Shown piece after piece: positions 54,983-62,919 of a stretch of 64,000 nucleotides of DNA. The position numbers and the translations under genes were made by a program. Under the pieces are notes generated by a model. That model saw only the letters and a program-made list of their open reading frames with translations. It was not told where the DNA came from and did no database searches. Source of the stretch: Stenotrophomonas maltophilia (lineage in GTDB: Bacteria; Pseudomonadota; Gammaproteobacteria; Xanthomonadales; Xanthomonadaceae); contig NZ_NEQV01000001.1 in assembly GCF_002799245.1 (NCBI RefSeq), positions 186,001 to 250,000 on the forward strand, in the 5' to 3' direction. Numbering within the stretch: position 1 is the stretch's first letter; every line of letters begins with the position of its first letter.

Positions 54983-55786
54983 TTACGGCATGCGGCGGCG
55001 GCGACGCCACCAGGCCCGGACGCCCCAGGCCACGACCAGGGCCAGCACCGCCACCGGCAGCAGGGCCGCCATGGCGCGGATCAGGAACGCAATGCTGCTG
55101 CTGAGGATGCTGCCCGACTCGCTCAGCGCCTCGCCGATCTCGCTGCGGCTGCGCTGGCCCGAGGTGGTGTCGAAGTGGATCGTCACCAGCTGGGTATCGA
55201 TGCGCCGGCGCTGCTGCGCGGCGTCCTTGTTGGCCTGCTCGACTCCCGCCTCGATCTCCGACAGGCGCGTGGTGATCGCCATCAGGTCTTCAATCTTCAG
55301 GTCCTTGCGGTCCTGGTAGGACAGCAGCCGCGCGTGCTCCTTCTCCAATCGCGCCTTGGTCAGTGCCGTGTCGGCCACGGCCTGTGCGAGATCCTCGGCG
55401 CGCGTATTGCGCGACTGCAGCTTACCGCCCTCACCGGCCATCGCGATCAACGGCTCGGCGCCCTTCGGTGCAATCCGCACCTTGACCTCGCCGCTGGGCT
55501 GCTCGCCACTGCGCTGATCGACCTGCAGCACCGCGCAGTCGCCGAACTTCGCACTCTGGCAGGCCTGGGCGATCTGCTGGATGCGCGGCGCGATCTGCGC
55601 CGCCTCCAGCTGCACCTGCACGTCATGCTCGTAGGCGAGGAATGCGCCTTCCGGCGAAGCGACAGCGGCATCGGCTGCGCTGGCGCCCGCTTCTGCCGCG
55701 TGCTCACCGTTCCTGGCGCAGGCTGCCAGTGCCAGCAGCAGCACCGGCACTGCCACCATGCGCGTCCACGCGCGCAGCGGCCTCAC
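54983..55786 (-). CDS. DUF4349-type membrane-anchored lipoprotein
   Basis: A 267-residue protein with GTG start. The lipoprotein signal ends LLALAAC (Cys about 23). The central region contains SRNTRAEDLAQAVADTALTKARLEKEHARLL and a coiled coil (LMAITTRLSEIEAGVEQANKD). A C-terminal membrane helix (AMAALLPVAVLALVVAWGV) and Arg-rich cytoplasmic end follow. This is the DUF4349 layout; function unknown. It is coupled to the upstream GFA-family gene by a 4-bp overlap (GTGA). Confidence 0.82.
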   Translation of the reverse strand: MRPLRAWTRMVAVPVLLLALAACARNGEHAAEAGASAADAAVASPEGAFLAYEHDVQVQLEAAQIAPRIQQIAQACQSAKFGDCAVLQVDQRSGEQPSGEVKVRIAPKGAEPLIAMAGEGGKLQSRNTRAEDLAQAVADTALTKARLEKEHARLLSYQDRKDLKIEDLMAITTRLSEIEAGVEQANKDAAQQRRRIDTQLVTIHFDTTSGQRSRSEIGEALSESGSILSSSIAFLIRAMAALLPVAVLALVVAWGVRAWWRRRRRMP

Positions 55787-56139
55787 AGTGCGGCTCCGTT
55801 GTAGGAGGTCACCGAAAGACCGGCCAGATCCACCTGCGGCACGCAGCGCACGTTCACCGCCACCATCGGCGTGCCGGTGCGCGGGTCGAGCGCTTCGCTA
55901 TAGGGAGCGACGCCACACTCGCGGCAATGGTGATGGTCGATATGCGCCTTGTTGAAGTGGTAGGTGGCTACGTCCGCCGGATCGGTGGCCAGCTGGAACG
56001 CCGCGCGCGGGGCGAACCACAGCAGGCTGCCGCGGCGGCGGCACATCGAGCAGTTGCAGTCGATGACGTCGCTGATCGGCGCCTCGGCCTGTACGGTGAA
56101 TGCGATCCTGCCGCAATGGCAGCTTCCCTGGTATTCCAT
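55783..56139 (-). CDS. GFA/CENP-V family zinc protein
   Basis: 118 residues. Zinc-binding cysteines appear in GSCHCGRIAF (7-9), DCNCSMCRRRG (27-34) and CRECG (73-76), the glutathione-dependent formaldehyde-activating enzyme (GFA) fold. Members bind or transfer S-hydroxymethyl-glutathione in a few cases; most are uncharacterised. It is cotranscribed with the DUF4349 gene. Confidence 0.88.
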   Translation of the reverse strand: MEYQGSCHCGRIAFTVQAEAPISDVIDCNCSMCRRRGSLLWFAPRAAFQLATDPADVATYHFNKAHIDHHHCRECGVAPYSEALDPRTGTPMVAVNVRCVPQVDLAGLSVTSYNGAAL

Positions 56140-56251
56140 GTCCTGCGCTCCGCTGGAGGGTCCTTGTCTGCGCCCATGGTAATCCTATGGCACGGGGACA
56201 AAGCCGCCGCAGGGCCCTATGCTCAGGGTTTGACCCTGTACAGGAACGCCG

Positions 56252-58060
56252 ATGCGCCCGCATCTTCTTGCCCTCGCCCTGGTCGCCGCCCTCGCCGGTT
56301 GCCAGCCGGCCGACGCCCCGACCAACGGTTCAACCCCAGCCGCCAGCCAGCAGGCCGGCGACGCGGCGGTCGATGCCGCCTTCGCCGATCTGTCCAAGCG
56401 TGCCCTGGACACCTGGATGCAGCTGTCTCCGGTCAGCGCCACCCAGATCGGTGACCATCGCTACGACAGCGAGCTGGACGACCTGAGTGCCGCCGGCCAG
56501 CAGAAGACCGTGGCCGCCTACAAGGCGCTGCTGGGCGAGCTGGACAAGATCGAGGTGGCCAAGCTGGGCCGCGAGAACCAGGTGGACGCAGCGATCCTGC
56601 GCAACCAGCTGCAGTCGGAGATCTGGAACGCCGAAGTGCTGCAGTCCGCCAAGTGGGACCCGCAGCTGTACAACGGCATCGCCGGCAGTGCGATCTACGG
56701 CCTGATGGCCCGCGAGTTCGCGCCGCTGCCGGAGCGCCTGAAGTCGGCCACCGCGCGCATGGAAAAGCTGCCGGCGATCTTCGCCCAGGCACGCGAGAAC
56801 CTGGACCCGGCGCGCGTGCCGAAGATCCATGCCGAGACGGTGGCCAAGCAGAACAAGGGCATCCTCAGCATCGTCGATACGTTCATCACCCCGCACATCG
56901 GCGAACTCCCGCAGGCCGACCAGCAGCGCCTGCAGGCCGCCATCGACGGCCTGAAGAAGGCCGTGGACGAGCAGCAGACCTGGCTGGACAAGACCCTGGT
57001 GCCGAATGCCAAGGGCGACTTCCGCATCGGTGCGGAAAAGTACGACCAGAAGCTGAAGTTCGCGCTGAGCTCCTCGTTGTCGCGCCAGGAGATCGGTGAG
57101 CGTGCGCGCGCCGAACTCAAGCGCGTGCGCGAAGACATGTACGGCATCGCGCAGACCGTGCTGAAGGACAAGCCCGGTGCGCCGGAGATGCCGGCCCAGC
57201 CGACCGACGAGCAGCAGCAGAAGGCGATCGAGGCCGCACTGGAACTGGCCTACGCCGACAAGCCGGCACGCGACAAGGTGGTCGACGATGCCAAGGCCGC
57301 GCTGGAGCAGTCCACCGCGTTCGTGCGCGAGCACGACCTGGTGACCCTGCCCGACGCGCCGGTGGACATCATCCTGATGCCGGAATTCCAGCGTGGCGTG
57401 GCCGTGGCCTACTGCGATTCGCCGGGCCCGCTGGACAAGAACCTGAAGACCTTCTACGCCGTCTCTCCGATTCCGGACGACTGGAACGAGAAGCAGGTCG
57501 ACTCGTTCCTGCGTGAATACAACTCGCGCATGATCCACCTGCTGAGCATCCACGAAGGCACCCCGGGCCATTACCTGGAAGGCTGGCACTCGGCCAAGTT
57601 CCCCTCCACCCTGCGTGCGGTACTGCGTTCGGGCCTGTTCGCCGAAGGCTGGGCGGTCTACACCGAGCGCATGATGCAGGAGCAGGGCTACCTCAACAAC
57701 GACCCGCTGTTCCATCTGGTGCAGCTGAAGTTCTACCTGCGCACGATCTCCAACGCGATCCTCGACCAGGGCGTGCACGTGGACAACTGGGATCGCGAGA
57801 AGGCGATGCACCTGATGACCCACGACGCCTTCCAGCAGGAAAGCGAAGCGGCCGGCAAGTGGGTGCGCGCGCAGCTGACGTCGGCGCAGCTGCCGACCTA
57901 CTTCGTCGGTGCGCAGGAACACTTCGACACCCGCAAGGCGGTGCAGGAGAAGCTGGGCGACAAGTTCAACCTGAAGGCGTACCACGACCAGGTGCTGTCC
58001 TACGGCGCACCGCCGGTGCGTTTCGCACGCCAGCTGATGCTGGACCAGCCGATCGAGTGA
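56252..58060 (+). CDS. DUF885 family metallopeptidase-like lipoprotein
   Basis: 602 residues with lipoprotein signal LVAALAGC (Cys about 17). It is mostly alpha-helical. The zinc-site-like motif HEGTPGH is at 434-440, with a Glu in the following FAEGWAVYTERMM, as in gluzincin-like DUF885 enzymes. Physiological substrate unknown. It ends at a strong terminator. Confidence 0.9.
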   Translation: MRPHLLALALVAALAGCQPADAPTNGSTPAASQQAGDAAVDAAFADLSKRALDTWMQLSPVSATQIGDHRYDSELDDLSAAGQQKTVAAYKALLGELDKIEVAKLGRENQVDAAILRNQLQSEIWNAEVLQSAKWDPQLYNGIAGSAIYGLMAREFAPLPERLKSATARMEKLPAIFAQARENLDPARVPKIHAETVAKQNKGILSIVDTFITPHIGELPQADQQRLQAAIDGLKKAVDEQQTWLDKTLVPNAKGDFRIGAEKYDQKLKFALSSSLSRQEIGERARAELKRVREDMYGIAQTVLKDKPGAPEMPAQPTDEQQQKAIEAALELAYADKPARDKVVDDAKAALEQSTAFVREHDLVTLPDAPVDIILMPEFQRGVAVAYCDSPGPLDKNLKTFYAVSPIPDDWNEKQVDSFLREYNSRMIHLLSIHEGTPGHYLEGWHSAKFPSTLRAVLRSGLFAEGWAVYTERMMQEQGYLNNDPLFHLVQLKFYLRTISNAILDQGVHVDNWDREKAMHLMTHDAFQQESEAAGKWVRAQLTSAQLPTYFVGAQEHFDTRKAVQEKLGDKFNLKAYHDQVLSYGAPPVRFARQLMLDQPIE

Positions 58061-58102
58061 TCGGGCGCGGGGCTGAATGCCCCGCGGGTCTGACAGCACC
58101 TC

Positions 58103-58130
58103 ACGGCCCGGGCTTCCCGGGCCGTTCTCG
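58103..58130 (+). terminator. Terminator after the DUF885 gene
   Basis: ACGGCCCGGG CTT CCCGGGCCGT followed by TCTCGTTT: perfect 10-bp stem with a weak U-tract. Confidence 0.65.
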
Positions 58131-58149
58131 TTTGAAGCGCCCGACTGCC

Positions 58150-58386
58150 TCACATCCGGTGTATGTACAGCTTCCCGGCATGGCTGCGGAGATCAAGAAA
58201 GTACTTCGCCTTGCAGCCCCGGCATGCCACTGGATGCATTTCATCAAATCCACGCTGGTTCTCCAGCGCGACGGCCAGTATGGGATGCCCGCAGTCGAAA
58301 CAGCAGAATGCAATGTTGTTGCCATGGGGATCGGCGTAAATCTGGTCGCCATAGTGATCCATCACCAGGAAGTCTGTGATTTTCAT
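58150..58386 (-). CDS. Small zinc-ribbon-like hypothetical protein
   Basis: 78 residues, with cysteines CCFDCGHP (about 28-33) and CRGCK (about 55-58) spaced as in a zinc ribbon. A good GGAG site lies eight bases upstream of the ATG at 58386. The ending HAGKLYIHRM is basic. No function is recognised. It is single and convergent with the DUF885 gene. The 211-bp region from 58387 to 58597 holds its promoter but no other recognisable feature apart from GGCGAACG…CGTTCGCC (about 58545-58574). Confidence 0.72.
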   Translation of the reverse strand: MKITDFLVMDHYGDQIYADPHGNNIAFCCFDCGHPILAVALENQRGFDEMHPVACRGCKAKYFLDLRSHAGKLYIHRM

Positions 58387-58597
58387 GATCGATCTCCGGA
58401 GTAGGTGAGCCACCCGCAGACTACATCGCCACCCCGCTGCCCAGAAGGGCACGCGTCGGCTACAGGGCAACGCATCCTTCCAGCCACGCTGGAGCCGCTC
58501 AGGTCCTGAACAGTTGCATATCGAGCGTGCGTGACCTCACACCTGGCGAACGACTCCGGGCGCATCGTTCGCCGGGTTCCCCCTTCCGCCGGCATCC

Positions 58598-59596
58598 ATG
58601 TCTCTCCCCCTGTTCCGTCTTGCACTGCTACCCGCGCTGCTGGTCAGTGCCTGCGCCCTCGCCGCCTGCCCGCCGCCACCGGCGGGACAGCCCGACATCC
58701 GCGCCCTGGGTTACTACACCGACAAGGCGGGTTCGGTGATCGACCCGGCACTGCACCAGCAGAACAAGGACGCCACCGCGCCACTGGACCGCTATGCCGC
58801 CGAGGTGGCGCGCATGAGCGACGACTACCTGCGCGACGGGGATCCAGCCACCGCGCAGTGCACGCTGGCCTGGCTCGGCGCCTGGGCAAAAGACGGCGCG
58901 ATGCTCGGGCAGATGGTGCGGGTCAACAACGACCAGTCGTTCTACATGCGGCAGTGGATGCTCGATGCGGTAGCGATGGCCTACCTGAAGGTGCACGACC
59001 AGGCCGATGCCCGGCAGCGCGCGCGTATCGACCCGTGGCTGAAGCAGCTGGCGCACGCCAACCTGGCGTACTGGGACAACCCGAAACGGCGCCGCAACAA
59101 TCACTACTACTGGGGAGGCCTGGGCGTGCTGGCGACCGGCCTGGCCACCGATGACGACGCCCTGTGGCAGGCCGGCCACGCCGCGTTCCAGGCAGGTATC
59201 GATGCCATCCAGGACGATGGCAGCCTGCCGCTGGAAATGACCCGCGGGCAACGTGCCCTGCACTACCACGACTACGCGTTGGCGCCACTGGTGATGATGG
59301 CCGAGCTGGCGCGCCTGCGCGGCCAGGACTGGTATGCCAGCAAGGACCATGCAATCGACCGCCTTGCCCGCCGGGTCATCGAAGGCAGCGAGGACCCCGT
59401 GTGGTTCAACCAGCACACCGGTGTGGCACAACTGCCGCTGCAGGCCAGCGGCTGGGTCGAGTTCTACCGGTTGCGGTCACCCGATGGCGGCCTGTTCGAT
59501 GCCGCACATGCACACGGGCCGTTCCACTCCCCACGGCTGGGCGGCGACCTTACGTTGATGGCTACGCATGGCATCGTGCGCTCGCCGTTGCGATAG
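58598..59596 (+). CDS. PL5 family polyuronate (alginate-type) lyase
   Basis: Periplasmic or secreted polysaccharide lyase, 332 residues, all-alpha. The signal region ends near CALAAC (Cys 24). The catalytic signature RRRNNHYYWGG gives Asn168 and His169; Arg216 (TRGQRA) and Tyr223 (LHYHDY) follow, the set used for beta-elimination in AlgL-type enzymes. It looks like the S. maltophilia PL5 enzyme known to degrade several polyuronates rather than only alginate. No alginate synthesis genes accompany it. Confidence 0.87.
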   Translation: MSLPLFRLALLPALLVSACALAACPPPPAGQPDIRALGYYTDKAGSVIDPALHQQNKDATAPLDRYAAEVARMSDDYLRDGDPATAQCTLAWLGAWAKDGAMLGQMVRVNNDQSFYMRQWMLDAVAMAYLKVHDQADARQRARIDPWLKQLAHANLAYWDNPKRRRNNHYYWGGLGVLATGLATDDDALWQAGHAAFQAGIDAIQDDGSLPLEMTRGQRALHYHDYALAPLVMMAELARLRGQDWYASKDHAIDRLARRVIEGSEDPVWFNQHTGVAQLPLQASGWVEFYRLRSPDGGLFDAAHAHGPFHSPRLGGDLTLMATHGIVRSPLR

Positions 59597-59605
59597 CTCC
59601 CTGTT

Positions 59606-60829
59606 TCAGCGACCGGCCCGCTGCAGCAGCTGCTGGAACTGCGCACGGCTGCAGCCCTGCCGGTCACAGCCCGGCAAGGGCAGTGCGACGCGCCCCGGCG
59701 GCTGTGCCCCGGTCAGCGGCAATGCATCGCGCAGCTGCGCGGTGGTCGGGTAGACGTAGGCCAGGCGGAAACGCGGGTCACCGCTACTGCGTTCGCGCCA
59801 ACGCTCGAACTGCAGCAGGCCACCGATCGGGGTCTTCTCGTACTGGCCCGGCAGCAGGTAGTCACCGATTCCCAACGCCGCCAGCAGCGAACCGATATTG
59901 GAATCATGACCGACCAGCAGGGTCACCTTCGGCGACGCCGGATCGTCAAGCAAGGCGCCCACCCGTACCAGCAGTGGAGCTGCCACATCCCGCGCCACCT
60001 CGGGCGTTCCGAACAGGATGTCCTGGTAGCGGTTGCGGATCTGCGCCAACGCCTGCCACTGCGCCTCGCTGTTCAACCGCCCCCAGCCTTCGTGCGGCGT
60101 ACCGCTTCCCTGGTAGTGGCCCATCAACAAGGCATCGACCAGCCCGCTGGCCAAGGCCAGTGAACCGGAGGCGCGCGGCTCCTTGACCGGCTGCACGCTG
60201 AAGGTCGTGCCGGCCAGCATCAGATGGCAGTCGCTGTGCCCCGCACAGGCGGCCGACCGCGGGTAGAGGGTGATCTGCTCCAGCACGGACAGTGCCGGTG
60301 CCAGATCCGATTCGGCCATCGCCTGCTGCATCGCCAGCAGCGCGCGCTCACGGAAGGCCGCGTCACCGTTGTGGATCACCGGGTCGAACAGCGGATCCAT
60401 CGTGCCCAGCGCCATGCGCTGTTCGACCGTGACATGGCAACCCGGGAATGCGCCGGCAATGAAGAACTGCGCGGTGGCCTGGGTGCGCTGCAGGCTGTTG
60501 GCATGGGCGTGGAAGTCAGCCGGCTGCGGGCAACCGGACACCGGCAGCAGCTGCGCCTGGCGCAGCCACTGGCCCATGTAGCGGCCCATGTAGACCTCCA
60601 GCACGCCGCCCTTGGTGGTCAGCTCGCCTGCAGCGACGTCCCAGCCTGGCCAGCGCTCCGGAGTGGCATTGGCAAGAGCGCCCGATGCCACCACCGGCGC
60701 GCGCAGGTTGTGGCGGCTGAGCAGGACGACCTGCTCGAGCTGGTCGCCCTCCACTGAGGCCGTCGACGCGGTTGCGGTCGTGGTGGCCAGACCGAGTGCC
60801 AGCAGCAGGGCGTGCAGGGGGCGGATCAT
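59606..60829 (-). CDS. agp: Glucose-1-phosphatase (histidine acid phosphatase)
   Basis: Periplasmic phosphatase, 407 residues, with signal peptide ALLLALGLATTTATA. The phosphohistidine motif is LLSRHNLRAP (Arg39, His40) and the acid motif LVGHDSNIG (His308, Asp309). LTTKGGVLEVYMG, ANSLQRTQATAQFFIAGAFPGC and YQDILFGTPEVAR closely match E. coli Agp. The start at 60829 has GGAG seven bases upstream. It would let the cell scavenge glucose from glucose-1-phosphate. Confidence 0.93.
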   Translation of the reverse strand: MIRPLHALLLALGLATTTATASTASVEGDQLEQVVLLSRHNLRAPVVASGALANATPERWPGWDVAAGELTTKGGVLEVYMGRYMGQWLRQAQLLPVSGCPQPADFHAHANSLQRTQATAQFFIAGAFPGCHVTVEQRMALGTMDPLFDPVIHNGDAAFRERALLAMQQAMAESDLAPALSVLEQITLYPRSAACAGHSDCHLMLAGTTFSVQPVKEPRASGSLALASGLVDALLMGHYQGSGTPHEGWGRLNSEAQWQALAQIRNRYQDILFGTPEVARDVAAPLLVRVGALLDDPASPKVTLLVGHDSNIGSLLAALGIGDYLLPGQYEKTPIGGLLQFERWRERSSGDPRFRLAYVYPTTAQLRDALPLTGAQPPGRVALPLPGCDRQGCSRAQFQQLLQRAGR

Positions 60830-60850
60830 GCAGGTCTCCGGAAACACGTT

Positions 60851-60941
60851 GGGGTCAGAGCCCTTTCCTACGAAAAGGGATCCGACCGCAAGGGATACAT
60901 GGCTGGGGTCGGATCCTTCTCGCAGAGAAGGCTCCGACCCC
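60851..60941. repeat. Two GGGGTC-type hairpins, copies 5 and 6
   Basis: Copy 5 is at 60851-60887 (GGGGTCAGAGCCCTTTCC … GGGATCCGACC). Copy 6 is at 60905-60941 (GGGGTCGGATCCTTCTC … GGCTCCGACCCC). They fill the space between the ABC transporter stop and the agp start. Confidence 0.78.
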
Positions 60942-60949
60942 GAAAGCAA

Positions 60950-62782
60950 TCATTGGTCGGCAGCCACAAAACCACCTGTCTGCCGCGCCCACAACCGCGC
61001 ATACAGGCCACCGCTGGCAATCAGTTCGGCGTGGGTGCCGGTCTCGACGATGCGGCCCTGGTCCATCACCACCAGCCGGTCCATGCGTGCGATGGTCGAC
61101 AGCCGGTGCGCGATCGCGATCACCGTCTTGCCGCCCATCAGCTGGTCCAGGCTGTCCTGGATCGCGGCTTCCACTTCCGAGTCCAGCGCCGAAGTCGCTT
61201 CGTCCAGCACCAGGATCGGCGCGTCCTTCAGCAGCACGCGGGCAATGGCGATGCGCTGGCGCTGGCCCCCCGACAGCTTCACGCCACGCTCGCCGACATG
61301 TGCGTCGTAGCCACGACGTCCCTGCCCGTCCACCAGCGTATCGATGAAGCTCTCGGCACGCGCCTTGGCCACGGCAGCGCGCAACTGCTCATCGGTCGCA
61401 TCGGGACGGCCGTACAGCAGGTTGTCGCGGATCGAGCGATGCAGCAACGAGGTGTCCTGGGTGACCACGCCGATCTGCTGGCGCAGGCTTTCCTGGGTGA
61501 CGTACGCAATGTCCTGGTCGTCGATCAGGATGCGGCCGCTTTCCAGGTCGTACAGGCGCAGCAGCACGTTGACCAGGGTCGACTTGCCGGCACCGGACGG
61601 ACCAACCAGGCCGATCTTCTCGCCCGGCTTCACCACCAGGTCGAGGCCGGCGATCACGCCACCCTTCTTGCCGTAGTGGAAGTGGATGTCCTGGAAGTGC
61701 ACGCCACCACGAGACACCTGCAACGGCACCGCATCCTCGCGGTCCTGCACGGTCAGCGGCTGGGCGATGGTGGTGATGCCATCCTGCACCGTGCCGATGT
61801 CCTCGAAGATGCCGTTGATGGTCCACATGATCCAGCCGGACATGTTGTGGATGCGGATCACCAGGCCGGTCGCAAGCGTGATCGCACCGACGGTGATGTG
61901 GCCGCCATTCCACAGCCACAGCGCGAGCCCGCAGGTACCGGCAATCAGGAAGCCGTTGACGATGGCGATGGCCAGGTCCATGCCGGTGGTCACCCGGGTC
62001 TGCGCGCGGTGCTTGACCGCCAGTTCCTGGATCGACTCGGCCACGTAGGCCTGCTCGCGCCCGCCATGGGCGAACAGCTTCAACGTGGGAATGTTGGTGT
62101 AGCCATCGACGATGCGGCCCATCGCCTTGGAACGCGCTTCGGAAGCAATCCAGGCCCGCTCCTTCGCGCGCGGCACGAAGTAGACCATGATCACCGCATA
62201 GGCCAGCAGCCACAGGATCAGCGGCACCATCAGCCGCCAGTCGGCCTGCGCGAACAGGTACAGCGCCGTGCCGGTGTAGACCACGATGTACCAGAGCGAG
62301 TCGACCATCTGCACCGCCGACTCGCGCAGCGAGGTACCGGTCTGCATCACCCGGTTGGCCACGCTGCCGGCGAAGTCGTTCTGGAAGAAGCTCAGGCTCT
62401 GCCGCACCACGTAGTTGTGCATCAACCAGCGCGAGCGGTTGCTCAGGCCGGGCACGATGGCCTGGTTGACCAGCAGGTTGTGCAGGCCGACCAGGATCGG
62501 CCGCGCGATGACCGTGATGAACAGCATCCAGCCCAGCTCATTGGCATGGCGCGTGAAGAAGCCGGCCCCGGGTTGCTCGGCGACCATGTCGACGATGCGG
62601 CCCAGGTAGTCGAACATCGCCACTTCCACCAGCGCCAGCAGCAGGCCGGCGATCAGGGTGGCCAGCAGCACCGGCCACACCGGGCGCAGGTAGTGCAGGT
62701 AGAACGGCAGCACCTTGCGCGGTGGCATGCGCCCATCCACGGGCGGGAAGACCGGGATCAGGGATTCAAACCAACGGAACAT
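60950..62782 (-). CDS. ABC exporter, fused permease-ATPase half transporter
   Basis: A 610-residue MsbA/MdlB-type protein. The N-terminal domain has six membrane helices (about 25-330; PVLLATLIAGLLLALVEVAMFDYL at the start). The nucleotide-binding domain has Walker A GLVGPSGAGKST, Q-loop VTQDTSLLHRSIRDNLLYG, signature LSGGQRQRIAIARVLL, Walker B ILVLDEATSALD and H-loop AHRLSTI. It should work as a homodimer exporting a lipophilic compound; the substrate is unknown. Confidence 0.92.
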   Translation of the reverse strand: MFRWFESLIPVFPPVDGRMPPRKVLPFYLHYLRPVWPVLLATLIAGLLLALVEVAMFDYLGRIVDMVAEQPGAGFFTRHANELGWMLFITVIARPILVGLHNLLVNQAIVPGLSNRSRWLMHNYVVRQSLSFFQNDFAGSVANRVMQTGTSLRESAVQMVDSLWYIVVYTGTALYLFAQADWRLMVPLILWLLAYAVIMVYFVPRAKERAWIASEARSKAMGRIVDGYTNIPTLKLFAHGGREQAYVAESIQELAVKHRAQTRVTTGMDLAIAIVNGFLIAGTCGLALWLWNGGHITVGAITLATGLVIRIHNMSGWIMWTINGIFEDIGTVQDGITTIAQPLTVQDREDAVPLQVSRGGVHFQDIHFHYGKKGGVIAGLDLVVKPGEKIGLVGPSGAGKSTLVNVLLRLYDLESGRILIDDQDIAYVTQESLRQQIGVVTQDTSLLHRSIRDNLLYGRPDATDEQLRAAVAKARAESFIDTLVDGQGRRGYDAHVGERGVKLSGGQRQRIAIARVLLKDAPILVLDEATSALDSEVEAAIQDSLDQLMGGKTVIAIAHRLSTIARMDRLVVMDQGRIVETGTHAELIASGGLYARLWARQTGGFVAADQ

Positions 62783-62863
62783 CGCATTCCCTCGCCATCA
62801 ATAGCCGGCGGAGTATCCCACGCCGCATGTGTACGCCGGCCGACGATGCCCGCTCCGCCCGGG

Positions 62864-62919
62864 GTAGTCGCCCACCCTGGTGGGCGCCGTAGCGCACGCC
62901 GACCCGGGTCGGCATCTAC
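62864..62919. repeat. SMAG pair overlapping the stop of the serine hydrolase gene
   Basis: GTAGTCGCCCACC…GGTGGGCGCC (62864-62888) and, on minus, GTAGATGCCGACCCGGGTCGGC (62919-62898, quoted in part). In the second copy the GTAG provides the TAG stop of the minus-strand gene. Confidence 0.75.
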
